DNA of 64,000 nucleotides. It comes from Saccharibacillus brassicae (GTDB taxonomy: Bacteria; Bacillota; Bacilli; Paenibacillales; Paenibacillaceae). Below the pieces are notes generated by a model, which saw only the letters and a list, made by a program, of their open reading frames with translations, was not told where the DNA came from and made no database searches. The number at the start of each line of letters is the position of its first letter. Positions within the stretch are counted from its first letter, which is position 1. Position numbers and translations under genes: made by a program. Of the stretch, positions 1-8,724 are shown one piece after another. Location: NCBI RefSeq assembly GCF_006542275.1, contig NZ_CP041217.1, forward strand, positions 4,900,501 through 4,964,500. Direction: 5' to 3'.

Positions 1-219
1 CTTTTCCTGTTCCCGGAATTGATAACGTTTGACCCGGCTCAGGTTCTGTCCGAAGAACAGATACAGGATGAACCCGGCGATCGGCAGGAAAAAGAGGACC
101 ATCAGCCAGGCCCAGGTCACGCCGATGTCGCGCCGCTCGAGGAAAACGACGGTGAGCGCCAACAATAAATTCAGGACGAGCAAAAACCAGGGGGCTTGAC
201 CGAACCAATACAATTCCAA
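1..219 (-). CDS. cls: Cardiolipin synthase, N-terminal part (cut by window edge)
   Basis: The 73 visible codons begin with an aromatic patch (LYWFGQAPW), then two membrane segments flanking the short ERRD loop and a WAWLMVLFFLPIAGFILYLF stretch ending in FFGQNLS. This is the PLDc_N module at the front of bacterial cardiolipin synthases, which condense two phosphatidylglycerols in the membrane. The two HKD catalytic motifs lie beyond the window. The start is taken as TTG at 219 because GGAGG (229-233) sits nine bases upstream; an in-frame TTG at 228 touches the GGAGG and is unlikely. The gene is divergent from the kinase operon. Confidence 0.8.
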   Translation of the reverse strand, partial: MELYWFGQAPWFLLVLNLLLALTVVFLERRDIGVTWAWLMVLFFLPIAGFILYLFFGQNLSRVKRYQFREQEK

Positions 220-444
220 TTGCTGCAACCTCCGCTTTCGATTAAAAGTGCGTTAAAGGGATTCCACGGATGGAACCATATTCATATAGGACAATAGAAG
301 CACTTTAGCCAGTTTACCCGATTGTGATCAATAAGTGAACAATTCAAGGCTGCTGGGACGCGAAAAAGTCAAAAAAGCGTCAAACGTAGCCCGAACGGGC
401 CATTTGAAGACGGACGGTTTTGGTTAAAATTTAAGAGGAAAGCC

Positions 445-1455
445 ATGCCGTCAAAACGGAAAACAGGAGGACGCATGAGTTATAAGCAGATCAAATGGCT
501 GATTTTGTTCGTGCCGACGGTCGTTGTCGGCTTGTGGGAATACGTCCGGCATCAATTCCTGATGCCGGTCTTGTCCATGGACGCCGGCAATGTGCTGACG
601 CCGATTCTCGTGTTTCTCGTCAGCGTGACGCTGCTGCGCCGGCTGTTCGCCATGCTGGAGCGTATGCAGCTTGAGCTGACGCAGGCGCGCGGCATGAAAG
701 CGAGCCTCGAAGCGCGCGAAGAACTGGCGCGCGAACTGCACGACGGGATCGCGCAGTCGCTGTTCCTGCTGTCGGTCAAGCTTGACCGGATGGAGCGGGG
801 CGCCGATGAAGCGGGACTCGGCGACCAGCTCGGCGCGGTGCGCCGCACGGTCCACGAAGTGGACCGGTACGTTCGCCAGGCGCTGGCGAACCTCAAAGAG
901 CCGGCGCGCGCCGGCACGCCGCAGGCTGCGGCCGCCGGGGGAGCGCCGGCTCCGGGCGCAGCGGCGTACGCGGGCGAAGAAGCGGCGAAGCCGGAAGCGC
1001 CGCCCAAGCGCGGCGCGAGACAGCCGGGCGAAGCCGCTGCCGCAGGCGCGCCCGGCTCGGCCTATGCGGCCGAGGAATCGATGGCCGCGCGCGTCGGGCG
1101 GCTGGCGGTCGAGGCGATGATCGACGTGAGTGTCGATTGGAGCCTGCCCGACGAAGCGCTGGCGACGCGCGAGAAGGCGGAGCTGCTCGCCTGCATCCGC
1201 GAAGCGGTCATCAACGTGCGCAAGCATGCGCATGCGACGCGCACGGAAGTGACCGGCCGGGGTTCGGCTGCCGGCTGGACGGTCGAGATCGCGGACGACG
1301 GACGCGGATTTGAGGGAGATCCGCTGGCGGCGCCCGGCCGCTACGGGCTGAAGATCATGGCCGACCGGGCCGCCGAAATGGGCTGGACATTCGAGCTGGA
1401 CAACAAGCCGGGACGGACTTCGGTTCGTCTGGGCAGAGGGGAGGCGAGCGTATGA
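445..1455 (+). CDS. NarL-type sensor histidine kinase
   Basis: A 336-residue membrane kinase. Two hydrophobic segments (about residues 18-35 and 50-65) are joined by a short loop, so there is no sizeable external sensor domain. The HisKA_3 box RELHDGIAQ carries the phospho-acceptor His99. An Ala/Pro/Gly-rich stretch (about 150-205) separates it from the HATPase_c domain, with its N-box (REAVINVRKHAHA), G1 (DDGRGF) and G2 (GRYGLKIMADRA) motifs. The stop overlaps the response regulator start as ATGA, so the two are translationally coupled. Start: ATG 445 has AGAGG six bases away; ATG 475 has AGGAGG only four bases away and is a real alternative. Kinase family is clear; the signal is unknown, though the copper genes downstream suggest one. 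Confidence 0.9.
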   Translation: MPSKRKTGGRMSYKQIKWLILFVPTVVVGLWEYVRHQFLMPVLSMDAGNVLTPILVFLVSVTLLRRLFAMLERMQLELTQARGMKASLEAREELARELHDGIAQSLFLLSVKLDRMERGADEAGLGDQLGAVRRTVHEVDRYVRQALANLKEPARAGTPQAAAAGGAPAPGAAAYAGEEAAKPEAPPKRGARQPGEAAAAGAPGSAYAAEESMAARVGRLAVEAMIDVSVDWSLPDEALATREKAELLACIREAVINVRKHAHATRTEVTGRGSAAGWTVEIADDGRGFEGDPLAAPGRYGLKIMADRAAEMGWTFELDNKPGRTSVRLGRGEASV

Positions 1456-2117
1456 ACCGGTGCCGCGTATTGGTCGTGGACGACCACAAGCATGCGCAGG
1501 AAGCGATCTGCGACATTTTGTCGCTCGATCCGTCGTTCGAAGTGGTCGGCGTCGTCTCGGACGGCGCGGCAGCGATCTCTTTTACCGAACAATGGATGCC
1601 CGACCTCATTCTTATGGATATCCGCATGAGCGGCATGGGCGGGCTGGAAGCGACGGGGCGGATCAAAATGTCTTATCCGTACGTCAAAATCGTCATCATT
1701 ACCGTATCCGACGATATTGCCTACCTGCTGGAAGCGCTGAAGCAGGGCGCGCAGGGATATCTGCTCAAAAATCTCGCTCCGTCGACCTGGATCGAATATT
1801 TGCGGGCGATCGTCAGCGAAGAAGCGCCGCTCAGCCGTGAACTCGCTTTTCAGATTCTCAAGGAATTTTCGGCGCCGGCCGCCGAACCCGAAAGCGGCGA
1901 TACGCTGACCGGTAGGGAACGCGAAATTTTGCGGCAGGTCGCTTCCGGGCTGACCAACCGCGAAGCGGCCGAAGTGCTCGGCATTTCCGAACATACGGTC
2001 AAAAACCATCTCAAAAATATTTTGCAAAAGCTGCAGCTGCAAAACCGCGTCCAGCTGACCCGCTACGCGATGGAAAAAGGCTGGGTCGGCCGCGACGGAT
2101 TCGGCGGCGAGCGCTGA
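1452..2117 (+). CDS. NarL/LuxR-family response regulator
   Basis: A 221-residue cytoplasmic regulator, partner of the overlapping kinase. The receiver domain shows the acidic pair Asp10-Asp11, the phospho-acceptor Asp56 (LILMDIRMSG) and the conserved Lys of the YLLKN motif. The C-terminal LuxR-type helix-turn-helix (about 149-210) includes LTGREREILRQVASGLTNRE and HTVKNHLKNILQKL. The stop lies only 19 bases before the CopC/CopD gene start, with no terminator between, so the system and the copper genes are probably one transcript. That it responds to copper is inference from position only. Confidence 0.92.
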   Translation: MNRCRVLVVDDHKHAQEAICDILSLDPSFEVVGVVSDGAAAISFTEQWMPDLILMDIRMSGMGGLEATGRIKMSYPYVKIVIITVSDDIAYLLEALKQGAQGYLLKNLAPSTWIEYLRAIVSEEAPLSRELAFQILKEFSAPAAEPESGDTLTGREREILRQVASGLTNREAAEVLGISEHTVKNHLKNILQKLQLQNRVQLTRYAMEKGWVGRDGFGGER

Positions 2118-2136
2118 ACGGAAAGGAAGACACACC

Positions 2137-3816
2137 TTGAATTTATCGCTTAGCAGATGGAAGCGGCTGCCGCTTATGCTGCTTGCGGCATGGATTGCGG
2201 CGGCCGCCGTATTGCCGGGCTTCGCCTCGGCGCACGCTACTTTGCTGTCGTCCAACCCGGGCGACCAGACTTCGGTGGCGAACATGCCCGGCAGCCTTGA
2301 ACTGAATTTCAACGAGACGATCCAGGGCGAATTCCTGTCGATCGGAGTAACCAACACCAAAGGCGACGAGATGCCGATCGGCGAAGCCGCGGTGTCGCCG
2401 GAAGATTCGCATCTCGTCACGGCAAGCGTCGAAGGCGAATTCCCCGACGGCATCTACACGATGAAATGGCGCGTCGTCTCGGCCGACGGCCATCCGATCC
2501 GCGGCACGGTCCGCTTCGGCGTCGGTTCGGACGGCGTGCTGACCGACGCCGGCGTCTCCGGCGGCGAAGATAATTATACGCCGTCGGCGGACACGGTCGT
2601 CCAGCGCGCGGCGCTGTACACGCTGCTGTCGCTGACGGCGGGCAGCATGCTGTACCTCGCATTTCTGCTGCCGGCCGACCTGCGGAGCGTCAAGCGGGCG
2701 ACCCGCCCGGCCCGGATCGTGTTCTGGGCTTCGCAGGCGGGACTGCTGCTGGTTATCCTGATCGGGCTGCCGCTGCAGGCGAAGCTGTTCGCGGACGTGC
2801 CGTGGAGCGAAGCGTTCGGCCGCGAAATTTTGGCCCAGACGCTCGAAGGCACGTCTTCGGGACGGATGTTCCTGCTGCAAATCCTGCTGCTCATGCTGAT
2901 CGCGGGAGCGGTCGTCGTCAACGACGTCATGGGCTGGGGCAAAAGAGGCGGCCATTGGACGATCGTCATCGTCGGCTTTGCCTTGCTGCTCGTCACCAAA
3001 GCGCTGACCGGCCATGCGGCCGGTTCGCCGAACGTGTTCGGCCAGGTCATGGCGGACACGCTGCATCTGCTCGGCGCTTCGGTCTGGGTCGGCGGCATGC
3101 TCATGCTGCTGCTGGCGCTGCCGGCCGCGGCGGGCGAAGATCCTCCGTTCTGGCAAAAAGCGTTCCGCCGCTTCACGCCGTGGGCCTTCGCTTCGGTGAT
3201 CGCGCTCGTGCTGAGCGGGGTCGTCATGAGCCTTGCCCACGTACCGGCGTGGTCGGATCTGCTGACGAGCCTGTACGGCCGGCTGATTCTGGTCAAAGTC
3301 GCGCTGCTGCTCGTAATGCTGGGACTCGGGTTCGTGCATTTCCGGCGCGCCCGGCGTCAGGGCGATCGGCGCGGTACCGCTTCGCTGGCCGCCGAAATGG
3401 CCATCGGCCTCGTTGTGCTGGTCGTGGCGGGGCTGCTGACGAACGTGTCGACGCCGCAGCCTGTCGCGGCCGCGCCCGCGAACTTTGCGGCGACGCAGCC
3501 GTCCGAGGATGCGGAGAATGCGGTCATTACGCTTGAAGTCGCTCCGCTGAAGGTCGGAACTTCGACTTTCAAGGTCCGTTTTGCCGATGCGCAGGGGAAG
3601 CCGCGTACCGATTGGCAGCAGGTGACGCTAAACGTCGCGCCGCAGGCTTCGCCGGGCGACGGAACAGAGATGATCGCCGAAGCGCAGCCGGACGGCAGTT
3701 ATCAAGCGACCGGCTTGTATTTCGGCAGCGCGGGAGCGTGGAACGTCGACGTGCACGGACTGTCGGAGAAGTTCGAGCAGGCCGACCGGACGTTTACGAT
3801 GGACGTGCAGGACTAA
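2137..3816 (+). CDS. ycnJ: CopC-CopD-YtkA fusion, copper uptake/resistance protein (YcnJ-like)
   Basis: A 559-residue membrane protein. A signal peptide ends near residue 32 so that the mature protein starts with His33 (SAHATLLSSNP), the usual CopC copper-binding N-terminal His. The CopC beta-sandwich (33-127) ends with DGHPIRGTVRFGV. About eight transmembrane helices of a CopD domain follow (about 155-440), then an outside YtkA-like domain (about 465-555). This order matches Bacillus subtilis YcnJ, which is involved in copper acquisition. Start is TTG 2137, preceded by AAGGAAG at a seven-base spacing. It sits between the two-component system and a YcnI homologue. No YcnK-type repressor gene is present nearby. 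Confidence 0.88.
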   Translation: MNLSLSRWKRLPLMLLAAWIAAAAVLPGFASAHATLLSSNPGDQTSVANMPGSLELNFNETIQGEFLSIGVTNTKGDEMPIGEAAVSPEDSHLVTASVEGEFPDGIYTMKWRVVSADGHPIRGTVRFGVGSDGVLTDAGVSGGEDNYTPSADTVVQRAALYTLLSLTAGSMLYLAFLLPADLRSVKRATRPARIVFWASQAGLLLVILIGLPLQAKLFADVPWSEAFGREILAQTLEGTSSGRMFLLQILLLMLIAGAVVVNDVMGWGKRGGHWTIVIVGFALLLVTKALTGHAAGSPNVFGQVMADTLHLLGASVWVGGMLMLLLALPAAAGEDPPFWQKAFRRFTPWAFASVIALVLSGVVMSLAHVPAWSDLLTSLYGRLILVKVALLLVMLGLGFVHFRRARRQGDRRGTASLAAEMAIGLVVLVVAGLLTNVSTPQPVAAAPANFAATQPSEDAENAVITLEVAPLKVGTSTFKVRFADAQGKPRTDWQQVTLNVAPQASPGDGTEMIAEAQPDGSYQATGLYFGSAGAWNVDVHGLSEKFEQADRTFTMDVQD

Positions 3817-3869
3817 ATCCAGGCTGTAAAGCCGAACCATATAACAAAACAAAAGGCGGGATACAAGAA

Positions 3870-4688
3870 ATGACAAATGCAACCGAAACGAAGATGAACC
3901 GTACGTGGAAAAAACTGCTGGCTTTGGCGGCTCCGGCTTCCGCGGCGCTGCTGATGTTCACGGCGGTGGCCAGCGCGCACGTGACGGTTATGCCGAAAGA
4001 GTCGGGTACGGGAGCCTGGGAAACGTACACGATGAAAGTCCCGGTCGAAAAAGACGTCAATACGAATAAAGTCGTGCTCAAAATGCCGGAAGGCGCCGAG
4101 TTCCAACAGTACGAGCCGATTCCGGGCTGGACGACCGCGGTCGACGAGACGGCCGGTACGGTGACGTGGGAAGCGGAAGGGGACGGCATCGCGGCCGGTC
4201 AATTCCAACGCTTTACGTTCGTCGTCAAAAACCCGGAACAGGCGGGCGATATGGCCTGGGACGCGTTCCAGTATTACGCGGACGGCAGCATCGTGGAATG
4301 GACGGGCGACGAAGACGCCGCCACGCCGCATTCGATGACGACGATCGGCGCGGAAGCCGGCGAGACGGCCGCGAACGCGCACGGCCAGGCTGCGGCCGCG
4401 GGCGAAGCGACGCCGCCTGCCGAGGCGGGTGAAGACGAAGCGGCGGTGAGCGATCCGGCGGCTGCGCCGGCCGACGGCGCCGCAGCGGAGACTCCGGCCG
4501 ACACGACCGGGGCTGCGGATACGCAGGAAGCGTCCGCCGTGTCCGATCCGGCGTCGGTTCCGGCCGACTCGGCATCCGATACGCCGGCCGCGCAGTCCAG
4601 CAATACGCTGCTGTACGTGACGCTCGCCCTGTCGATCGTGGCGATCGGCTTGTCGGGCGCTGCGCTGGCAGCTCGCAAGCGCAAGTAA
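3870..4688 (+). CDS. ycnI: YcnI-like copper-binding protein (DUF1775)
   Basis: A 272-residue exported, membrane-anchored protein. The signal peptide ends at VASAH, exposing His37 at the mature N-terminus; in the YcnI family this His with a conserved Trp forms a copper-binding brace. The DUF1775 domain (37-160) contains VPVEKDVNTNKVVLKMP and PGWTTAVD. A low-complexity Ala/Glu/Pro linker (about 165-240) leads to one C-terminal transmembrane helix and an ARKRK tail. ATG 3870 is chosen because AAGGCGGG lies upstream; in-frame codons further upstream overlap ycnJ. Pairing with the CopC-CopD gene repeats the ycnJ-ycnI order of Bacillus. Confidence 0.87.
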   Translation: MTNATETKMNRTWKKLLALAAPASAALLMFTAVASAHVTVMPKESGTGAWETYTMKVPVEKDVNTNKVVLKMPEGAEFQQYEPIPGWTTAVDETAGTVTWEAEGDGIAAGQFQRFTFVVKNPEQAGDMAWDAFQYYADGSIVEWTGDEDAATPHSMTTIGAEAGETAANAHGQAAAAGEATPPAEAGEDEAAVSDPAAAPADGAAAETPADTTGAADTQEASAVSDPASVPADSASDTPAAQSSNTLLYVTLALSIVAIGLSGAALAARKRK

Positions 4689-4781
4689 AACGTCCGGTTT
4701 CGGATCAACGGGACCAAACGGAACGCAAGCAAGGCGAATCCGATAGATAAGATTGAACCCAAACAAGATTCAACCCAAACG

Positions 4782-4818
4782 TGCGGCCGAACAGGAATCC
4801 TGTTCGGCCGCATTTTTT
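4782..4818 (+). terminator. Rho-independent terminator after the copper operon
   Basis: A perfect 15-bp stem (TGCGGCCGAACAGGA and its complement) around a single central base, followed by six T. It closes the kinase-to-ycnI transcript. Just before it (4751-4780) is a 16-bp direct repeat, GATTGAACCCAAACAA / GATTCAACCCAAAC. Confidence 0.85.
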
Positions 4819-4874
4819 GATAGGCGTCTTTTTCCAACTTCGTATTCGTTTTGGCTTGGAAGTTTATTGCGAAT

Positions 4875-4921
4875 TTTATTTCGAACTTTACTTCGAACTT
4901 TGCTGCGACTTTACTTCAAAG
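4875..4921. repeat. Four imperfect 12-bp tandem repeats
   Basis: TTTATTTCGAAC, TTTACTTCGAAC, TTTGCTGCGAC (one base short) and TTTACTTCAAAG follow each other in the gap before the CBS-domain gene. No function can be read from them. Confidence 0.7.
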
Positions 4922-5051
4922 TTACACTTTTCCCGAACGGCGCTGATCTTCAAGCCGTAAGATGACGGATAACGTACGGCAGGAACAACAGCCAAGCACG
5001 CGCGGTGTATCGACGAAGCCGCCGCGCCTTGAAGAGAAGGAGCTGGAGAAG

Positions 5052-5564
5052 ATGACTTTAACCCATGAAGGAAATAGTCGCCGCGTCGGCGTGAACAGCG
5101 GCGAGGCTCACCATACGATCGACCCGACGAGCGACCGGAACGCACAAGGAGTCAGCGAAGGTACGCCGGACCGGCATGCCGTGGGGGCGGCCGGATGGTC
5201 CGTAGTCTCCGCCGCCGTACTGCCGGCTTCCGCGACCTGCGGCGTGATGCAGGCGCTGCTGCTGGAGCGGCCGCAGGAAGCATGCGTCGTCGTATGCGAC
5301 AGCCGCCTGCGCCCTTCCGGCATGCTCATGAGCGAGACGTTCTATATGCAGACGACCGCCGAGTACGAGCCGGACCATTTCCGCGATTTGGCGATCGGCC
5401 GCATCATGAATCCCGATCCGCTGATCGTCGACTTCGACACCCCGATCGATCTCGTGCGCGAGCGGGCGAAGAACCGTTCGTCGCGTACACGCCGGGACGC
5501 CGTCATCGTCACCCGCGACGGCCAATTTTTCGGCGTCCTCCAGATGGAACAGCTGGCGGAGTGA
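5052..5564 (+). CDS. CBS-domain protein
   Basis: About 170 residues. The C-terminal 130 form a likely CBS pair: ACVVVCDSRLRPSGMLMS and the IMNPDPLIVDFDTPIDLVRE stretch, ending DAVIVTRDGQFFGVLQMEQL. This resembles the CBS modules found with EAL/GGDEF proteins, here alone. Such modules usually bind adenine nucleotides and regulate a partner; none is identified here. The N-terminal 40 residues look disordered. ATG 5052 is chosen because AAGGAG (5037-5042) lies nine bases upstream; ATG 4962 would add 30 residues but has no ribosome binding site. It is a single-gene unit between two terminators. Confidence 0.6.
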   Translation: MTLTHEGNSRRVGVNSGEAHHTIDPTSDRNAQGVSEGTPDRHAVGAAGWSVVSAAVLPASATCGVMQALLLERPQEACVVVCDSRLRPSGMLMSETFYMQTTAEYEPDHFRDLAIGRIMNPDPLIVDFDTPIDLVRERAKNRSSRTRRDAVIVTRDGQFFGVLQMEQLAE

Positions 5565-5675
5565 AGCCGCGAAGCGGCCCGGTTCCCGATTGCCGATTCC
5601 CGATTGCCGAACAAATGGCGGCAGGGAAAAACTTTTTGGCCTCCGTGCCGAGCGCCGCTTGCCTGGAATAGCCTG

Positions 5676-5710
5676 AAAACCCGACTCCCTAGACGGAGGG
5701 TCGGGTTTTT
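5676..5710 (+). terminator. Rho-independent terminator after the CBS gene
   Basis: AAAACCCGAC pairs with GTCGGGTTTT, with CCCT/AGGG inside, and the stem runs into five T. A direct repeat of CCGATTGCCGATTC lies just upstream (about 5585-5611). Confidence 0.75.
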
Positions 5711-5871
5711 GGCGTGTTTCGGGAACCGCAAAGGTATAGACCCGATAACGGAAGCGAAAAAAGGCGGAGCAAAGGGGGAACAGGACGTCTGGAGGACGGC
5801 CGAGAATTGTAACGGATACGATCCGTTATCCGTTAGCCAAGCCAAGCCAAAAGCGCAGAAGTCCAAATCAT

Positions 5872-5906
5872 GGACAGTCTGCTACATAACATGATATATT
5901 GTTATA
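5872..5906 (+). promoter_or_regulatory. Promoter and putative operator of the mannoside regulator
   Basis: TGGACA (5872-5877), 18 bases, then TATATT (5896-5901) form a sigma-A-like promoter. Over the -10 lies an inverted repeat, ATAACATGATATATTGTTAT (5887-5906), with 6-bp arms. A related ACAT...TGTTAT pattern lies in the spacer of the GH125 promoter, so autoregulation by the downstream gene product is likely. The operator call is inference. Confidence 0.5.
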
Positions 5907-5937
5907 TAAACGTTAAACAGAAGCGGAGGAAAGCCTT

Positions 5938-7107
5938 TTGAAAGAGTTATCTTCTTCGATTCCCATGTACGAGAAAATATTCAACGAAACGCGCAGCTTG
6001 ATCGAGACCGGCGTGTACCGCAGCGGCGACAAGATCCCGTCGGAGAAAGAACTGGCCGACGCCTACAACGTCAGTCGGATCACGAGCAAAAAAGCGCTTG
6101 ATCTGCTGGCCGCCGAAGGCGCGATCGTGCGGATGCCGGGGCGGGGGTCTTTTGTCAGCCCGGATTCGCCCGACGGACCGCGGCCGGGGCGGGCTGCGTC
6201 GGCGCAGACTGCCGAGCGTGCCGTCCCCGCGGCGAAAGAAAAAATGATCGGGCTGGTGCTGACCGACTTTTCCGCCAGTTACGGCACGCGCCTGCTCTAC
6301 AGCATGGAAGAATTCACCCGGAAAAACGACTGCTTTTTGGTGCTGAGACGCACGTTCGGCGATCAGGCCAGCGAAGAATCGGCCATCCAGAAAATGCGCG
6401 GCCTCGGCGTGGACGGGCTGATCGTTTTTCCGGCGCAGGGCGAATATTTCAATGCGGAGATTTTGAAGCTCGTAATCGCCGAGTTCCCGCTTGTCCTCAT
6501 CGACCGCAAACTCAAAGGCGTGGCTGCCGCGTCGATCAGCACCGACAACGCGGAAGCCGCGGCGCTTGCTGTCAACCATTTGTTCGAACTCGGCCACCGC
6601 AATATCGCGCTGCTCTCGCCTCCGCCCCGCGATACGACGGCGATCGAGGAGCGGATCGAAGGCTTCGTGCGCGCCCATGCCGACTGCGGCATCGCGGCCG
6701 ACCGCGGGCTGTGGATGAACGACATCACGGCGACGCTGCCCGATGCTTTTTACGCGAGCAATATCGAACAAGAAATTCAGCGTATCGCGGAACATCTGGA
6801 GAGCCATCCGGACATCACCGCTTTTTTCGCGATCGAATATTATATTGCGCTGTTGGCCAAAGCCGCCGCGGAACGGTTGGGCAAAAAAGTGCCGCAGGAC
6901 CTTTCGATCGTCTGCTTCGACAGCCCTACGCTCAATGTGGGCGAAGGTTATCTGTTTACGCATATTCGTCAAAAAGAAGAAGAGATGGGCCGTCTCGCGA
7001 TCGAGAGCGTACTGGGCATCCTCGCCGGCACCCAACCCGCTGCCGAAGTGAGGCTGCCCGCCGAACTCGTTCCCGGTTCTTCGACGGCCGCGGCGAGAAA
7101 AGGCTGA
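5938..7107 (+). CDS. GntR-HTH / LacI-type effector-domain transcription regulator (AraR-like)
   Basis: A 389-residue repressor-like protein. Residues 8-75 form a GntR winged helix (GDKIPSEKELADAYNVSRIT, then GRGSFVSP). Residues 100-385 form a periplasmic-binding-protein-like effector domain of LacI type (MIGLVLTDFS, GVDGLIVFPAQGEYF, LFELGHRNIALLSP). This architecture is that of AraR, which senses a sugar. Start is TTG 5938 with GGAGG eight bases upstream. It lies just before the GH125/ABC/GH76 operon on the same strand, separated by a terminator and a separate promoter. It most likely represses that operon and responds to a mannose-containing sugar; the ligand is inference. Confidence 0.88.
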   Translation: MKELSSSIPMYEKIFNETRSLIETGVYRSGDKIPSEKELADAYNVSRITSKKALDLLAAEGAIVRMPGRGSFVSPDSPDGPRPGRAASAQTAERAVPAAKEKMIGLVLTDFSASYGTRLLYSMEEFTRKNDCFLVLRRTFGDQASEESAIQKMRGLGVDGLIVFPAQGEYFNAEILKLVIAEFPLVLIDRKLKGVAAASISTDNAEAAALAVNHLFELGHRNIALLSPPPRDTTAIEERIEGFVRAHADCGIAADRGLWMNDITATLPDAFYASNIEQEIQRIAEHLESHPDITAFFAIEYYIALLAKAAAERLGKKVPQDLSIVCFDSPTLNVGEGYLFTHIRQKEEEMGRLAIESVLGILAGTQPAAEVRLPAELVPGSSTAAARKG

Positions 7108-7211
7108 AGCGGGAGTTATAAAAGGCGACAGGCGGCTGTAACGCATTCTTCTCACAAATTTTTCGCAGCTAGGATCGATTGCGCACAGATTGGACTTTTG
7201 CTGAAACTTGA

Positions 7212-7240
7212 GGACTTCGCCCCCGGCGAAGTCCCTTTTT
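7212..7240 (+). terminator. Terminator after the mannoside regulator gene
   Basis: A GGACTTCGCC / GGCGAAGTCC stem with a short C loop is followed by CTTTTT. It separates the regulator transcript from the GH125 operon promoter. Confidence 0.75.
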
Positions 7241-7280
7241 GCTGCATATACCAACATAGTGCGAAATTTTAAATAATATA

Positions 7281-7309
7281 TTGACATTAATATGTTATGC
7301 CAATATACT
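7281..7309 (+). promoter_or_regulatory. Promoter of the GH125-ABC-GH76 operon, with operator-like spacer
   Basis: TTGACA (7281-7286), 17 bases, TATACT (7304-7309): a near-perfect sigma-A promoter. The spacer holds ACATTAATATGTTAT, resembling the inverted repeat in the regulator's own promoter, so a repressor bound there would block polymerase. The element is AT-rich compared with the surrounding genes. Confidence 0.65.
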
Positions 7310-7376
7310 CGATTTTGAGAGCGGTTACATAAAGAGACGCAGGAGATTGCAGTCTCGGAAAAGAGGGACGATACCG

Positions 7377-8660
7377 ATGCCAAACACGCAGGAAATCCCG
7401 CAGGCCCTAAAGCGTCTGACCGCGCAGGTGCAGGCCAGGCAGGGAAAGGAAGTCGCCGAGCGGTTCGAACGCTGCCTGGCCAATACGTGGAACACGACGC
7501 TCAAGAAGCAGGAAGACGGCACCACGTTCGTCATCACCGGCGATATCCCCGCCATGTGGCTGAGAGATTCGGCCGCGCAGGTCCGGCCGTTTCTGACGGC
7601 AAGCGAAGACCCGGAGATCGGCGACCTGATCGAAGGAGTGGTACGCCGGCAGTTCCGGTACGTGCTGCTCGACCCTTACGCCAACGCGTTTAACGAAAGC
7701 GCCAACGGACACGGGCATCAAGGCGACGAGACCGAATCCGGGCCGTGGATCTGGGAACGGAAATACGAGATCGATTCGCTCTGTTACCCGATTCAACTGG
7801 CCTACCTGCTCTGGAGAAACGCCGGCCGCGTCTCGCAGTTCGACGATACTTTCCGGCAGGGCGTCAGAATCATCATCGACACATGGCGGACAGAGCAGCA
7901 TCACGAGCGCGATTCAAGCTACCGCTTCGTGCGTACGAGCGGTGCGCCGACCGATACGCTGGAGCGAAACGGTCTCGGTACGAAGACCGGGTATACCGGC
8001 ATGACGTGGTCGGGCTTCCGGCCGAGCGACGACGCCTGCCGATACGGCTATCTGGTGCCGTCGAACGCTTTTGCCGTCGTGGCGCTCGGGTATGCCGCGG
8101 AGATCGCCCGGGACGTGCTCGGCGATGCCGAGCTCGCGGAAGCTGCGCAAGCGCTGGCCGGGGAACTCAGGGCGGGAATCGAAGAGAGCGGCGTGACGGA
8201 GCATCCGGAATTCGGCCGATTGTACGCGTACGAAGCGGACGGGCTCGGTGCGTTCAACCTGATGGACGACGCCAATGTGCCGAGCCTGCTGTCGCTGCCG
8301 TATCTCGGCTACTGCGGCGCCGACGATCCGCTGTACCAAACGACGCGGTCATTCGTGCTCAGTGCGGACAATCCTTATTTTTACGCCGGCCAAGCCGCTT
8401 CCGGAATCGGCAGTCCGCATACGCCGCCGAATTATATCTGGCCTATCGCGCTGGCGATGCAGGGCATGACGGCGGGGGACGAAGCGGAGCGCGAGCGGAT
8501 GCTGGAACTGCTCATGACGACGGACGGAGGGACGGGCTACATGCACGAAGGGTTCCACGCGGACCAGCCCGAACAGTTCACGCGTCCGTGGTTCTCCTGG
8601 GCGAACATGATGTTCTGCGAACTGGCGCTGATGTGCAGCGGAATCGTCGTCAGGAAGTAA
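7377..8660 (+). CDS. GH125 exo-alpha-1,6-mannosidase
   Basis: A 427-residue protein without signal peptide, matching family GH125, metal-independent enzymes that release terminal alpha-1,6-linked mannose. Diagnostic stretches are GDIPAMWLRDSAAQVRPF, NESANGHGHQGD, TGMTWSGFRPSDDA and YMHEGFHADQPEQFTRPWFS. Asp218/Asp219 and Glu391 fall at or within two residues of the acid and base reported for the streptococcal GH125 enzyme (Asp220, Glu393; from memory). ATG 7377 has GAGGGA upstream; earlier in-frame codons reach back into the promoter. It is first in an operon with a sugar importer and a GH76 protein, so it probably trims imported alpha-mannosides in the cytoplasm. Confidence 0.9.
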   Translation: MPNTQEIPQALKRLTAQVQARQGKEVAERFERCLANTWNTTLKKQEDGTTFVITGDIPAMWLRDSAAQVRPFLTASEDPEIGDLIEGVVRRQFRYVLLDPYANAFNESANGHGHQGDETESGPWIWERKYEIDSLCYPIQLAYLLWRNAGRVSQFDDTFRQGVRIIIDTWRTEQHHERDSSYRFVRTSGAPTDTLERNGLGTKTGYTGMTWSGFRPSDDACRYGYLVPSNAFAVVALGYAAEIARDVLGDAELAEAAQALAGELRAGIEESGVTEHPEFGRLYAYEADGLGAFNLMDDANVPSLLSLPYLGYCGADDPLYQTTRSFVLSADNPYFYAGQAASGIGSPHTPPNYIWPIALAMQGMTAGDEAERERMLELLMTTDGGTGYMHEGFHADQPEQFTRPWFSWANMMFCELALMCSGIVVRK

Positions 8661-8724
8661 CGGGAAGGCGCGCGCCGGCGGGTCCGGCCGCGAAGCTTGC
8701 ATTCGAAACGAGGAGGCGGAGAAT

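Noticed and set aside
4962-5051. Earlier ATG of the CBS-domain gene
   Set aside because: No ribosome site, whereas AAGGAG lies nine bases before ATG 5052.
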